A model generated the notes under the pieces. It ran no database searches, was not told the DNA's origin, and was given only the letters and a program-made list of their open reading frames with translations. This document shows, piece by piece, positions 9,186 to 18,533 of a DNA stretch of 64,000 bases. Position numbers and translations under genes: made by a program. Source of the DNA: Desulfuromonadaceae bacterium (GTDB lineage: Bacteria > Desulfobacterota > Desulfuromonadia > Desulfuromonadales > Syntrophotaleaceae); contig SLLR01000030.1 of assembly GCA_007134025.1 (NCBI GenBank), positions 1 to 64,000 of the forward strand, in the 5' to 3' direction. Positions within the stretch are counted from its first letter, which is position 1. Every line of letters starts with the position of its first letter.

Positions 9186-9262
9186 GCGCCAGTAGCTCAG
9201 CTGGTTAGAGCATCGGCCTTCTAAGCCGAGAGTCCCAGGTTCGAGTCCTGGCTGGCGTGCCA
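9186..9262 (+). tRNA. tRNA-Arg(TCT)
   Basis: A 77-nt cloverleaf with acceptor GCGCCAG/CTGGCGT (one G-U pair), anticodon loop CTTCTAA (anticodon TCT) and an encoded CCA. Confidence 0.97.
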
Positions 9263-9330
9263 AATTCCCTGGTGGCCACATTTAGCTTGACAAGCGGTCG
9301 GGTGGCTTTGTAGACTTCCGCAGTTTTTAC

Positions 9331-9407
9331 GGTGGGTGTAGCTCAGTTGGTAGAGCACTGGATTGTGGCTCCAGTTGTCGAGGGTTCGAGCCCCTTCACT
9401 CACCCCA
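9331..9407 (+). tRNA. tRNA-His(GTG)
   Basis: Anticodon loop TTGTGGC (anticodon GTG). The gene encodes the extra 5' G(-1) opposite discriminator C, the identity element of tRNA-His, as well as the CCA end. The acceptor is GTGGGTG/CACTCAC. Confidence 0.97.
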
Positions 9408-9420
9408 TTTTTCAGCGACT

Positions 9421-9494
9421 GCCCGTCTCCCGGTGATCCGAGGGCCGCTATCGAGAGATCAGCGGTTGGATCGTCATGGACGGGCTTTTATTTT
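9421..9494 (+). terminator. Terminator with long structured stem, possibly a small RNA
   Basis: GCCCGTC (9421-9427) pairs with GACGGGC (9479-9485). Inside, GATCC (9435-9439) pairs with GGATC (9468-9472), and GCCGCT (9444-9449) pairs with AGCGGT (9461-9466). A T-rich run TTTTATTTTAT follows. It is placed to end the tRNA-His transcript, but its nested stems are larger than a simple terminator needs. Confidence 0.55.
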
Positions 9495-9590
9495 ATCTTC
9501 TGACGGCCGCTTGTTGTTTCAGGGCCTGCGGTTTCAAATGACAGGGTGTTTTCTCCGATCAGAGGTTTCACCGGATATCACCTGTCTGTT

Positions 9591-9675
9591 GCGAGAGTGG
9601 CGGAATTGGCAGACGCACTGGATTTAGGATCCAGCGGGTAAAACCGTGGGGGTTCGAGTCCCCCCTCTCGCACCA
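9591..9675 (+). tRNA. tRNA-Leu(TAG)
   Basis: An 85-nt class II tRNA with a long variable arm, acceptor GCGAGAG/CTCTCGC, anticodon loop TTTAGGA (anticodon TAG) and an encoded CCA. Confidence 0.97.
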
Positions 9676-9798
9676 AATCTTTGCCGGTTTTTCTCCGGAT
9701 GCATGAAACGGTCTGCGTAAGTTTGAAAGAATGGGCAGTGCTTTGTGTGGCGGCCAGTCCGCTGAACATTTATCCATTTTTCGTGTGAGGTAGCAGTA

Positions 9799-11124
9799 AT
9801 GAATGTGAAGGTTGAAGACATCAGCGCCGTAAAGAAACAACTTTCTTTCGAGGTGCCGGCCTCCCGGGTTGATGAAGAAATCGAAGCGGCTTACAAGAAG
9901 CTGAGCAAAACCGCCAAGGTCAAGGGTTTTCGCCAGGGGAAAGTGCCTCGTGCCGTTCTTGAGAGACATTATGCCCCCAGCGTTGAGGGGCAGGTGCTCG
10001 AACGCCTGGTGAGTGACAGCTATCTTAATGCACTCAAGCAGGAAAACATCGTTCCGGTTTCCGGTCCTGAAATTACTGATGGTGGTACTTTGGAAAAGGG
10101 CAAACCGTACAACTTCTCGGCGCAGGTTGAGGTGCAGCCGGAAGTTAAGCCGACGGATTATCTGGGACTTAATCTTAAAAAAGAGACCTTCACGGAAGAC
10201 GAAACGACGGTAGATGCCCGTCTTGAGGAAATGCGTCTCGGTAGCGCCAGGCTGGAGATCGCCGACCGGGATGAAGCCCAGTCCGGCGATACAGTGACAA
10301 TTGATTTCGAAGGTTTTGTTGACGGAGCCCCTTTTGACAACGGGGCGGCCTCCGACCATGCTCTGGAGCTGGGTTCCAATACTTTTATTCCCGGCTTTGA
10401 GGAGCAACTGGCGGGCATGAAGCGTGGCGAGGAGAAGGAAATTGAAGTGACCTTTCCTTTGGACTATGGCAAAAAGCATCTGGCCGGGCAGGATGCCACA
10501 TTTAAGGTGAAGCTCAAGGAAATCAAGGAAAAGATCTTGCCCGAATTGAATGATGACTTTGCCGCGCAGGTGGGCATGGCGACCCTTGGCGACCTGCGGG
10601 AAAAGGTCAGGGAAGTTTATGCCTCCCAGGAACATTCCCGTATCGAACAGGAATTCAGAGACCACCTGATCGATCAGCTGATCGAAAAAAATCCTTTTGA
10701 AGTTCCGGAAGGTATGATTCAGCGGCAGCTGGATTTTATGCTCGACAACCTGCGCAACCGCATGCAGTCTCAGGGTATCAGCCTTGAAGCCATGGGCATG
10801 ACCCCCGATTCCTTTAAGCAAATTTATCGTAAAACCGCAGCCAATCAGGTCAAGGGCAGCCTGTTGCTTGAAGCGATTGCGGACAAGGAGTCTATTCGGG
10901 TCGATGAATCCGAAATTGAGGAAAAACTTGAGGAAATTGCAGAAAAAAATAACGCCAGCAAAGAAATGGTGGCGAATTTCTATGCCGACGAATCCAGGAA
11001 AAGCGGACTGGTCGGGCAATTGACCGAGGAGAAGGTAATACATTTTCTCACCGGCAGGGCGACGATTGAAATGGTCGACGGATCCATTGGTGCGGTTGCG
11101 GATTCCAGCGAGGGGAAGGAGTAA
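9799..11124 (+). CDS. tig: Trigger factor, ribosome-associated chaperone
   Basis: A 441-residue trigger factor that binds the ribosome exit tunnel and chaperones nascent chains. The N-terminal ribosome-binding signature [16 protein letters not shown] is at residues 41-56. A FKBP-type peptidyl-prolyl isomerase domain spans roughly 160-245 ([43 protein letters not shown]). A helical C-terminal substrate-binding region follows. It precedes clpP, clpX and lon, giving the usual folding and degradation cluster. Confidence 0.97.
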   Translation: MNVKVEDISAVKKQLSFEVPASRVDEEIEAAYKKLSKTAKVKGFRQGKVPRAVLERHYAPSVEGQVLERLVSDSYLNALKQENIVPVSGPEITDGGTLEKGKPYNFSAQVEVQPEVKPTDYLGLNLKKETFTEDETTVDARLEEMRLGSARLEIADRDEAQSGDTVTIDFEGFVDGAPFDNGAASDHALELGSNTFIPGFEEQLAGMKRGEEKEIEVTFPLDYGKKHLAGQDATFKVKLKEIKEKILPELNDDFAAQVGMATLGDLREKVREVYASQEHSRIEQEFRDHLIDQLIEKNPFEVPEGMIQRQLDFMLDNLRNRMQSQGISLEAMGMTPDSFKQIYRKTAANQVKGSLLLEAIADKESIRVDESEIEEKLEEIAEKNNASKEMVANFYADESRKSGLVGQLTEEKVIHFLTGRATIEMVDGSIGAVADSSEGKE

Positions 11125-11129
11125 GCGTT

Positions 11130-11714
11130 ATGAGTCTTATCCCGATGGTGGTGGAGCAGACCGGGCGCGGCGAACGAGCCTACGACATTTATTCCCGATT
11201 GCTCAAGGATCGGATTATTTTTCTCGGCGGGCCGATTGATGACCACCTGTCCAACCTGATTATCGCCCAGTTGTTGTTCCTGGAGTCGGAAGACCCCGAG
11301 AAAGATATTCATCTCTACATCAATTCGCCTGGCGGAGTGGTGACTGCCGGCATGGCGATTTACGACACCATGCAGTATCTCAAGGCTCCCGTTTCAACCA
11401 TCTGCGTCGGGCAGGCTGCCAGCATGGGGGCTTTGTTACTCGCTGCCGGGCATCCAGGCAAACGCTATGCACTACCCAACGCCCGCATCATGATTCATCA
11501 GCCTCTTGGCGGATATCAAGGTCAGGCCAGTGACATCAGCATTCATGCTCAGGAAATACTGCGCCTGCGGGAGTCCCTCAACCGTATCCTGGCACATCAT
11601 ACCGGTCAGGATGTTGAGACCATCGCAACCGACACGGAGCGGGACTTCTTCATGGGTAGCGAAGCCGCCAAAAAGTATGGTATCGTGGACGGAACGGTTG
11701 AAAGAAAGTCCTGA
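11130..11714 (+). CDS. clpP: ATP-dependent Clp protease proteolytic subunit
   Basis: A 194-residue serine peptidase that assembles into the ClpP tetradecamer. The catalytic triad is S98 ([11 protein letters not shown]), H123 ([10 protein letters not shown]) and D172 (TERDFFMG). The N-terminal [22 protein letters not shown] is typical of mature ClpP with a very short propeptide. It starts five bases after tig and is followed 21 bases on by clpX, its unfoldase. Confidence 0.98.
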   Translation: MSLIPMVVEQTGRGERAYDIYSRLLKDRIIFLGGPIDDHLSNLIIAQLLFLESEDPEKDIHLYINSPGGVVTAGMAIYDTMQYLKAPVSTICVGQAASMGALLLAAGHPGKRYALPNARIMIHQPLGGYQGQASDISIHAQEILRLRESLNRILAHHTGQDVETIATDTERDFFMGSEAAKKYGIVDGTVERKS

Positions 11715-11735
11715 CAAAATGTTTGGAGGCGCTAA

Positions 11736-12989
11736 GTGAGTCATGATGAAGAAAAAACGGGCTATCTGACCTGTTCCTTTTGTGGAAAAGGACAGGACGA
11801 TGTAAAAAAATTGATCGCTGGTCCGGCGGTGTATATTTGCGATGAATGTATCGAGCTGTGCAAGGACATCATCGCTGAAGAAGCAAAGCTCGAGGAGTCC
11901 GCAACGGGCCAGGAAGGCAAGTTGCCACGCCCCTCGGAAATCAAGGACATTCTTGACGAATATGTCATCGGTCAGGAGATGGCCAAGCGGGTTCTCGCCG
12001 TAGCCGTTTACAATCACTACAAGCGGATCGAGTACGGCAGTACCACCAGTGGCGATGTCGAGGTCCAGAAGAGCAATATTCTTTTGCTCGGTCCGACGGG
12101 CAGCGGCAAGACCTTGTTGGCCCAGACTTTGGCACGACTGCTTGATGTTCCTTTTGCCATGGCCGATGCCACCAACCTGACTGAAGCCGGTTATGTGGGC
12201 GAGGATGTGGAAAATATCATTCTCGGCCTGCTTCAGGCTGCCGACTACGACCTGGAAAAGGCGCAACGGGGAATCATCTATATCGATGAGATTGACAAGG
12301 TAGCTCGCAAATCCGAGTCGCCTTCAATCACCCGGGACGTTTCCGGAGAGGGAGTGCAGCAGGCTCTGTTGAAAATCATTGAAGGGACTCAGGCCAGCGT
12401 GCCTCCCAAGGGAGGACGCAAGCATCCGCAACAGGAATTTCTTAAAGTTGACACCAGCAATATCCTGTTTATCTGCGGCGGTGCTTTTACGGGGTTGGAA
12501 TCCATCATTTCTCGTCGTTGCGGCAACAAAGGTATGGGTTTTGGTGCAGAAATTCGCCATGCTAAAGAGATCGACCTGGGAGAAATCCTGGCCCGTGTTG
12601 AACCGATGGATTTAATCAAGTTCGGACTGATTCCTGAATTCATCGGGCGGTTGCCGGTTATTGCCACCCTTGAAGAGTTGGATGAAGAAGCTCTGGTGCA
12701 GATCCTCAAAGAACCCAAAAATGCCCTGGTCAAGCAGTATCAGAAGCTTTTTGAGATGGAGAAAGTAAAACTGAAGTTTACCGATGGCGCTCTCGTGGCT
12801 GTAGCCGCCGAGGCCCTGAAACGGAAAACGGGGGCTCGGGGTCTGCGATCAATTCTCGAAAACGCGATGCTGGAAGTGATGTACGATATTCCCTCCCAGG
12901 ATCGGGTTAAAGAAGTCGTGATCAACGAGGATGTCGTTCTGCGCAAGGCAAAACCGATTGTGTTGTACGATTGTGCTGAATCGGCCTGA
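11736..12989 (+). CDS. clpX: ATP-dependent Clp protease ATP-binding subunit ClpX
   Basis: A 417-residue AAA+ unfoldase that recognises substrates and feeds ClpP. The N-terminal C4 zinc-binding domain is intact (CSFCGKGQ then ICDECIELC, residues 14-45). Walker A is GPTGSGKT (about 121-128), Walker [10 protein letters not shown] (about 182-190), with RGIIYIDE and the ClpP-contacting region downstream. The start is GTG, six bases after GGAGG at 11725-11729. Confidence 0.98.
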   Translation: MSHDEEKTGYLTCSFCGKGQDDVKKLIAGPAVYICDECIELCKDIIAEEAKLEESATGQEGKLPRPSEIKDILDEYVIGQEMAKRVLAVAVYNHYKRIEYGSTTSGDVEVQKSNILLLGPTGSGKTLLAQTLARLLDVPFAMADATNLTEAGYVGEDVENIILGLLQAADYDLEKAQRGIIYIDEIDKVARKSESPSITRDVSGEGVQQALLKIIEGTQASVPPKGGRKHPQQEFLKVDTSNILFICGGAFTGLESIISRRCGNKGMGFGAEIRHAKEIDLGEILARVEPMDLIKFGLIPEFIGRLPVIATLEELDEEALVQILKEPKNALVKQYQKLFEMEKVKLKFTDGALVAVAAEALKRKTGARGLRSILENAMLEVMYDIPSQDRVKEVVINEDVVLRKAKPIVLYDCAESA

Positions 12990-13029
12990 TACTTTGTGAC
13001 GACCTTTCCCTGGATTTAATTACTTTAAA

Positions 13030-15432
13030 ATGAGTACTTTGCATGAAGACAAGGGCAGAAGCGTTCTACCGCTTCTGCCCTTGCGCGATCTGGTTATCTT
13101 TCCTTATACCGTTACCCCGCTGTTTGTGGCCCGGCCCCGTTCCATTCAGGCCCTTGAAATGGCCATGGATGGCGAGAAGCAGGTGTTTCTCGCAACCCAG
13201 ACCGATCCCCAACTGGACGAGCCTGGTCTGGAAGATCTTTATTCCCATGGAACCATCGCCCAGATAGTCCAACTTCTGAAGCTGCCCGATGGGACGGTCA
13301 AGGTGTTGATGGAAGGCAAGCAGCGTGGCGAACTGGTCAAACTGCTCTGTGAGGACGACTGCTACCTGGCCGAAGTCACTCCTTTTGACGAGCCTCTGGT
13401 AGAGGAGTCGGCGGATCTCGAGGCTCTGCTTCGCAGCGTTTGTGATCTGTTTGACGTGTACGTTAACCTCGGCAAAAAAGTCCCCGCAGAAGTTGCCGGG
13501 TCCATTGCCGGACTCTCCGATCCCGGTCGACTGAGCGATACCGTGATGGCTCACTTGAGCCTGCGGATCGCGGAAAAACAGGAACTGCTTGCCGAGCCGG
13601 ATCCCTGTAAACGTCTTGATTCCCTAGCGTTGCTGCTCAGCAGAGAAGTTGAGATTCTGCAAATTGAAAAAACCATCCGTTCCCGGGTCAAAGGACAGAT
13701 GGAGCGCAGTCAGAAAGAGTATTATCTCAACGAACAAATGCGTGCCATTCAGAAAGAACTGGGTGAGCACGATGAGCTCAACAAGGAGATCCAGGATCTC
13801 GAAGAGACGATTCTGAAAAAGCGCATGTCCAAAGAGGCTCGGGACAAAGCACTGGGTGAGTTGCGCAAGCTTAAGATGATGGCCCCCTCTTCTGCGGAAG
13901 CCACGGTAATTCGTAATTACATTGACTGGCTGGTGGAATTGCCCTGGAAAAAGGGCACGCGAGACCGGCGGGACATCGACCGGGCTGAACAGATCATGGA
14001 TGACGACCATTACGGACTGGACAAGGTCAAGGAACGTATTCTTGAATATCTTGCGGTCCAGGCCCTGGTCAATAAAATCAAGGGACCCATTCTGTGTCTG
14101 GTCGGTCCCCCCGGAGTAGGGAAAACTTCCCTGGGGAGGTCCATTGCCCGTTCTTTGGGGAGAAAATTTACTCGAATATCTTTGGGCGGCATGCGGGATG
14201 AAGCCGAGATACGAGGTCATCGGCGTACCTATATCGGTGCCATGCCCGGCAAGATCCTGCAGGGGTTGCGCAAGGTTGGCGTTCGAAACCCGGTGATGCT
14301 GCTTGACGAGATCGACAAGGTCAACAACGATTTTCGCGGGGATCCTTCCTCCGCTTTGCTTGAAGTGCTTGACTCAGAGCAGAACAGCACCTTTGCCGAT
14401 TACTACCTGGAGGTCGATTACGATCTCTCCGATGTTCTGTTTGTCGCCACGGCCAACAGCCTTCACGGAATATCCCGTCCGCTGCTGGATCGCATGGAAG
14501 TTATTCGCCTGGAAGGTTACACGGAAGACGAGAAACTGCACATCGCAAAATCCTACCTTATTCCCAAGCAGCTGGAAATACATGGATTTGAAGCTTGTCA
14601 GGTTGCCTTTGAGGATAACGCCATCTATCAGCTTGTCCGCGGCTACACCCGGGAATCCGGTGTACGGAGTCTCGAGCGGGAGATCGCCAATGTGGCCCGT
14701 AAGTTGGCCCGCCGCTTGGTTCAGAGCGAAAATCGGCAGCAGAAATTTTGTGTTTCCGCTAATCAACTGCGCGAACTACTCGGTGTGGCCCGTTTCGATT
14801 ACGGTGTGCGGGAGGAAAAAAGCTGTGTCGGTCTGGCGACAGGATTGGCCTGGACCGAAGTTGGCGGCGAATTGCTCAATATCGAAGTGGCGATTCTGCC
14901 CGGCCAGGGAACGTTTACGGTGACTGGAAAGCTTGGTGATGTGATGCAGGAGTCTTCCAGGGCCGCATTGACCTATGTACGTTCCCGCTGGCGGGAACTG
15001 GGGCTGGAAAAGGATTTTTACCGGCAGATGGAAATTCATATTCATGTTCCCGAAGGCGCCATTCCCAAAGACGGCCCATCGGCGGGGATCACCATGGCCG
15101 TTGCCTTGGTGTCAGCTCTGACGGATCGTCCCGTGGATCGGGACATCGCTATGACCGGAGAGATTACTTTAAGAGGTCGAGTTCTCTCTATCGGCGGCCT
15201 TAAGGAGAAGCTGCTGGCGGCGAAACGGGCGGGGATTCGCAAGGTTCTGATTCCTGAGGACAATTCCCGTCAACTCGAAGAGGTTCCCGAGGTGATTCGC
15301 GACGCATTGCAGGTTGTGAGTGTCGGTCACATGGATCAGGTAGTCGAAGAGGCATTCGATCTGGTGGTGCCCTTGCCGGCGGCCCGGGCCAAAGCTCCGA
15401 CGGCCCCCGACAGCGATGCTCTACGCCACTGA
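13030..15432 (+). CDS. lon: ATP-dependent endopeptidase Lon
   Basis: An 800-residue LonA protease degrading damaged and regulatory proteins. It has the N-terminal LON domain ([21 protein letters not shown]), a coiled region with [18 protein letters not shown], an AAA+ module with Walker [10 protein letters not shown] near residue 358 and LLDEIDK, and the C-terminal protease domain. The Ser-Lys dyad is in [12 protein letters not shown] (about 678) and [14 protein letters not shown] (about 720). No Shine-Dalgarno sequence is apparent upstream of the ATG. It is the last of the tig-clpP-clpX-lon run. Confidence 0.97.
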   Translation: MSTLHEDKGRSVLPLLPLRDLVIFPYTVTPLFVARPRSIQALEMAMDGEKQVFLATQTDPQLDEPGLEDLYSHGTIAQIVQLLKLPDGTVKVLMEGKQRGELVKLLCEDDCYLAEVTPFDEPLVEESADLEALLRSVCDLFDVYVNLGKKVPAEVAGSIAGLSDPGRLSDTVMAHLSLRIAEKQELLAEPDPCKRLDSLALLLSREVEILQIEKTIRSRVKGQMERSQKEYYLNEQMRAIQKELGEHDELNKEIQDLEETILKKRMSKEARDKALGELRKLKMMAPSSAEATVIRNYIDWLVELPWKKGTRDRRDIDRAEQIMDDDHYGLDKVKERILEYLAVQALVNKIKGPILCLVGPPGVGKTSLGRSIARSLGRKFTRISLGGMRDEAEIRGHRRTYIGAMPGKILQGLRKVGVRNPVMLLDEIDKVNNDFRGDPSSALLEVLDSEQNSTFADYYLEVDYDLSDVLFVATANSLHGISRPLLDRMEVIRLEGYTEDEKLHIAKSYLIPKQLEIHGFEACQVAFEDNAIYQLVRGYTRESGVRSLEREIANVARKLARRLVQSENRQQKFCVSANQLRELLGVARFDYGVREEKSCVGLATGLAWTEVGGELLNIEVAILPGQGTFTVTGKLGDVMQESSRAALTYVRSRWRELGLEKDFYRQMEIHIHVPEGAIPKDGPSAGITMAVALVSALTDRPVDRDIAMTGEITLRGRVLSIGGLKEKLLAAKRAGIRKVLIPEDNSRQLEEVPEVIRDALQVVSVGHMDQVVEEAFDLVVPLPAARAKAPTAPDSDALRH

Positions 15433-15462
15433 AAAAGCGGGTTGCCGGCAAGAAATAAGTGC

Positions 15463-15492
15463 TTGACACTCTTTTCGCGATTCTGATATACA
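15463..15492 (+). promoter_or_regulatory. Promoter of the HU gene
   Basis: A consensus -35 TTGACA (15463-15468) is followed after about 18 bases by TATACA (15487-15492) within GATATACAT. It starts 51 bases before the GTG, in the gap after lon, giving HU its own strong promoter. Confidence 0.7.
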
Positions 15493-15542
15493 TACTGCGT
15501 TTTCGCGGGGCTTATAAAATCTCATCCTTTGGAGGTAGAACT

Positions 15543-15815
15543 GTGACTAAAGCCGATCTCATCAATGCCATTGCGGATAAAGCTGGTGTCAGCAAAGCCG
15601 ATTCAGAGAAAACGCTCAAAGCTTTCATCGACGTTGTAACGGAAGCCCTGCAGGCAGGAGACAAGGTCGCGCTTGTGGGTTTTGGCACCTTCAGTGTAGG
15701 TGAGCGCGCTGCTCGCGTCGGCCAAAATCCCCAGACCGGCGATAAAATTGAAATCCCCGCTTCTAAGTCGCCAAAATTCAAGGCCGGCAAGGTCCTGAAG
15801 GACGCTATCAACTAG
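15543..15815 (+). CDS. hup: HU-type DNA-binding protein
   Basis: A 90-residue nucleoid protein of the HU/IHF family. It begins with TKADLINAIADKAGVSKADSEK. The signature VGFGTFSVGERAARVGQNPQTGDKIEIPASKSPKFKAGK includes the DNA-binding arm with the conserved Asn-Pro. The start is GTG, seven bases after GGAGG at 15531-15535. Sequence is closer to HU-beta than to IHF. Downstream of lon is the usual site of hupB in many proteobacteria. Confidence 0.96.
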   Translation: MTKADLINAIADKAGVSKADSEKTLKAFIDVVTEALQAGDKVALVGFGTFSVGERAARVGQNPQTGDKIEIPASKSPKFKAGKVLKDAIN

Positions 15816-15863
15816 ATCAAAAGCTTTCCTGGTCTCATTTCGGGAATGACGGAGCACGAGAAG

Positions 15864-15896
15864 ATCCTGAAGGTTTTTTGTATCCAGGATGTTTTT
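15864..15896 (+). terminator. Probable terminator after the HU gene
   Basis: ATCCTG (15864-15869) pairs with CAGGAT (15885-15890), followed by GTTTTT. The stem is short and the loop of 15 bases is T-rich, so this is moderate evidence. Confidence 0.45.
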
Positions 15897-15904
15897 AGTC
15901 TTGC

Positions 15905-15981
15905 GGGGCTGTAGTAGAGTCGGTTACAACGCCGGCCTGTCACGCCGGAGGTCGCGGGTTCGAGTCCCGTCAGCCCCGCCA
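15905..15981 (+). tRNA. tRNA-Asp(GTC), copy 1
   Basis: A 77-nt cloverleaf with acceptor GGGGCTG/CAGCCCC, anticodon loop CTGTCAC (anticodon GTC), discriminator G and an encoded CCA. Confidence 0.97.
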
Positions 15982-15996
15982 TTGCATCACCGTCAA

Positions 15997-16072
15997 GGGC
16001 GAATAGCTCAGTTGGGAGAGCATCGGCCTTACAAGCCGAGGGTCACAGGTTCGAGCCCTGTTTCGCCCACCA
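15997..16072 (+). tRNA. tRNA-Val(TAC)
   Basis: A 76-nt cloverleaf with acceptor GGGCGAA/TTCGCCC, anticodon loop CTTACAA (anticodon TAC) and an encoded CCA. It lies between two identical tRNA-Asp genes. Confidence 0.97.
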
Positions 16073-16085
16073 GTAAAAAAGATGC

Positions 16086-16162
16086 GGGGCTGTAGTAGAG
16101 TCGGTTACAACGCCGGCCTGTCACGCCGGAGGTCGCGGGTTCGAGTCCCGTCAGCCCCGCCA
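16086..16162 (+). tRNA. tRNA-Asp(GTC), copy 2
   Basis: Identical over all 77 bases to 15905-15981. The Asp-Val-Asp cluster ends at the terminator that follows. Confidence 0.97.
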
Positions 16163-16174
16163 TTATGCAAGAAG

Positions 16175-16206
16175 AGGCAGCTTTTTCATCGAAGCTGCCT
16201 TTTTTA
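16175..16206 (+). terminator. Terminator of the tRNA Asp-Val-Asp cluster
   Basis: AGGCAGCTT (16175-16183) pairs perfectly with AAGCTGCCT (16192-16200) and is followed by six or more T residues. Confidence 0.85.
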
Positions 16207-16544
16207 TGAAACACATCCAATATATAACGGTTTTTTCTGCTCCTTCATAAACCTCCCGGCGATCCATCCCCACGGATCTTTTCCCGCTGGATTCCAATGC
16301 CTTTCAGTCAGTATGCAGCGTCCCCCCTGTTTGAATTGCTTGAGCAGTGACATCATGTGGTATATACCCTGCGCGAGTCCGTGTAACAGGAGCACCTTCG
16401 GCACTTATCGGTCGATTTGGGTCTGTTTCCCATGTTTTATTTTTTTTGAAATGGTGCAGATTTGTTCCCTGAGCGAAGGTATGTTAGGGTTTTTCTCAAA
16501 GGCTGTGATCTTTTGAAACATAGTAACCAGGGAGACAAGAATTT
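16207..16544. other. Intergenic region before the aldehyde dehydrogenase gene
   Basis: About 340 bases with no reading frame I can support. Short frames exist on both strands but show no family resemblance or ribosome site. The last 20 bases hold the GGGAGA ribosome site of the downstream gene. I see no clear promoter. Confidence 0.5.
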
Positions 16545-17966
16545 ATGATTGTTCACGAGAATTTTTTTGCTGATGGTGGCTGGAGATCGGCACGGGGGTC
16601 TGTAGAACAATTGGTCATCAACCCTGCAACGGAAGAAACGATAGCCCGGGTCAAAGCCTGTAGCGAGAAAGACGTATGCGCTGCGGTGGAGGCCGCCCGA
16701 GAAGCTTTCAAGGGCTGGTCCGTGCTTTCGCCGGCAGAACGAGCCGGTTGGCTGGACCAACTGGCCAAGGGACTTGAAAGTCGTGCGGATCAGATTGCGG
16801 AACTTATAACTGCGGAACTGGGTTGTCCGGTCAGATTTGCGCAAAAGGTTCAGGCTGCACTTCCGATTGCGAATATGCGGGTATATGCCGGCATGACGGA
16901 GGAATTTGCCGAAGAAACGATTGGCAACGTGCAGGTGGTGCGTGAACCGATAGGAGTTGTGGCCTGCATCACCCCGTGGAATTACCCGTTGCACCAGATT
17001 GTGGCCAAGGTCGCCCCAGCACTTCTTGCCGGTTGTACCGTTGTGCTCAAGCCGAGTGAAGTCACCCCGCTGGATGCCTTCCTGTTTGCCGAGGTCGTTG
17101 AACAGGTCGGCCTGCCGCCGGGTGTTTTTAATCTGGTGGCCGGCACCGGAAAAGAAGTGGGCGAGGTTCTGGCGCAACATCCTCTGGTCGACATGGTTTC
17201 CTTTACCGGTTCGACCCGGGCCGGTCGCCGGGTGACCGAACTCGCTTCAACCACCATAAAACGAGTGGCTTTGGAATTAGGCGGCAAGTCACCGGCGGTA
17301 CTGCTTGATGATGCTGATCTCGACGCGGCTGTCAAATCGGTACTTAACAGCTGTTTTCTCAATTCCGGCCAGACCTGCAATGCCATGACCCGTCTTCTGG
17401 TTCCCGAGTCTCTTTACGGTCAGGTAGCCGAAAAGGTGGTAAGCGCCGCGAAGAAATTCAAAGTGGGAGATCCCCTGGCCGCTGATACCCGTGTGGGCCC
17501 TTTGGTTTCCAGACAACAGTGGTTAAAGGTTCGATCCTATATCGAACGGGGAATCGGGGAAGGTGCGACTTTACTTTGCGGTGGTCCGGAAATTCCACAA
17601 GGCCTGGACCAGGGTTTTTATGTTTCGCCGACAGTTTTCGGGCAGGTAACTCCGTCAATGACCATTGCTCGAGAAGAAATTTTTGGCCCTGTCCTGGTCA
17701 TAATGGTCTACCGGGATGACATGGAGGCTGTCAAAATTGCCAACGACAGCGTCTACGGTCTGGCAGCTTCCGTGTGGTCCGGAGACTCTGCCCGTGCTCT
17801 GGCGGTGGCGAGGCAGTTGCGCGCCGGACAGGTTGCTGTCAACGGGGCCGGCCCCAACCTCCTGGCGCCCTTTGGCGGGTATAAACAATCCGGCAATGGC
17901 AGGGAGTTGGGCCGCTACGGTCTTGAGGAGTTTTTTGAAATCAAAGCCATCAGTCTTCCCCAGTAA
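16545..17966 (+). CDS. NAD(P)-dependent aldehyde dehydrogenase
   Basis: A 473-residue ALDH-superfamily enzyme oxidising an aldehyde to its carboxylate. The catalytic set is complete: N146 in TPWNYPLH, E244 in ALELGGKSP, and nucleophile C278 in SGQTCNAM. The cofactor-binding GSTRAG lies at 222-227. EIFGPVL and the C-terminal PFGGYKQSGNGRELG are also present. It stands alone between a tRNA cluster and a PilZ gene, so its substrate cannot be inferred from neighbours. GGGAGA lies before the ATG. Confidence 0.93.
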   Translation: MIVHENFFADGGWRSARGSVEQLVINPATEETIARVKACSEKDVCAAVEAAREAFKGWSVLSPAERAGWLDQLAKGLESRADQIAELITAELGCPVRFAQKVQAALPIANMRVYAGMTEEFAEETIGNVQVVREPIGVVACITPWNYPLHQIVAKVAPALLAGCTVVLKPSEVTPLDAFLFAEVVEQVGLPPGVFNLVAGTGKEVGEVLAQHPLVDMVSFTGSTRAGRRVTELASTTIKRVALELGGKSPAVLLDDADLDAAVKSVLNSCFLNSGQTCNAMTRLLVPESLYGQVAEKVVSAAKKFKVGDPLAADTRVGPLVSRQQWLKVRSYIERGIGEGATLLCGGPEIPQGLDQGFYVSPTVFGQVTPSMTIAREEIFGPVLVIMVYRDDMEAVKIANDSVYGLAASVWSGDSARALAVARQLRAGQVAVNGAGPNLLAPFGGYKQSGNGRELGRYGLEEFFEIKAISLPQ

Positions 17967-17973
17967 TAACTTC

Positions 17974-18144
17974 ATGGGTTCATCACCGATCTGCATGAAT
18001 TGTCCTCATTGTTGTTGGTTGGGAGTGCCTGCTGAAGTCGCCGGGCCCGACCACTTGGCTGCCTGTCCTGAAAAGGGCAGGCTGTTTTTTATCCAATGTT
18101 CCGTGGAGTGCTGTTTGTCTGGAGGCTCTGGTGGTATGGGATGA
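17974..18144 (+). CDS. Possible small cysteine-rich protein
   Basis: A 56-codon frame between the aldehyde dehydrogenase and PilZ genes with seven or more cysteines in spaced groups (CMNCPHCC near residues 7-14, a Cys near 31, and CSVECC near residue 42-47). Such spacing would suit a small zinc- or metal-binding protein. There is no good Shine-Dalgarno sequence and no family I recognise, so it may be a chance frame. Confidence 0.25.
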   Translation: MGSSPICMNCPHCCWLGVPAEVAGPDHLAACPEKGRLFFIQCSVECCLSGGSGGMG

Positions 18145-18186
18145 TCCCATGACGCACGGGTTTGAAATCGAACAGAGGGAGGAAAC

Positions 18187-18516
18187 ATGACGGAAAAACG
18201 TCGGGATATTCGAAAGAATCGGCGCTTGGAGTTGCGTTTTGGTACCGATGAGCCGAAAAAGCTGGCTTTTAGCGTCGATATCACCCGTCAGGGGTTTTTT
18301 ATTCAAAGCAGCGCCGTTTTTCCCCCGGGGACGCGGTTGATAGTGGTCATGAACATGGGGCATGGACAACAGGTCGGCATGGAAGTTCGCGTGCAATGGG
18401 CCAAGCGGGTTCCACCCCAGTTGGTACGAGCGGTAAAGAAAGCGGGGATGGGGGTAAAAATCATCACCTTCCTGCAAGGTGAAGCGATCTACAGTTCTTA
18501 CTGCGCCGACCAGTAG
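18187..18516 (+). CDS. PilZ-domain protein, likely c-di-GMP receptor
   Basis: A 109-residue protein that is a single PilZ domain. The two c-di-GMP-binding elements are present in slightly divergent form: RKNRR (RxxxR, residues 6-10) and DITRQG (family D/N-x-S-x-x-G, with Thr for Ser) about 25 residues later. The beta-barrel pattern with VRVQWAKRV follows. No effector domain is attached, so it would act on a partner. GAGGGAGG precedes the ATG. Confidence 0.85.
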   Translation: MTEKRRDIRKNRRLELRFGTDEPKKLAFSVDITRQGFFIQSSAVFPPGTRLIVVMNMGHGQQVGMEVRVQWAKRVPPQLVRAVKKAGMGVKIITFLQGEAIYSSYCADQ

Positions 18517-18533
18517 AAATGAATACCGGCTTC

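Noticed and set aside
9568-11043. 491-codon minus-strand frame antisense to trigger factor
   Set aside because: It runs through the tRNA-Leu gene and all of tig on the opposite strand; tig is certain and the antisense translation has no family features.
16204-16404. 66-codon minus-strand frame after the tRNA Asp cluster
   Set aside because: It begins inside the terminator region side, has no ribosome site and no family resemblance.
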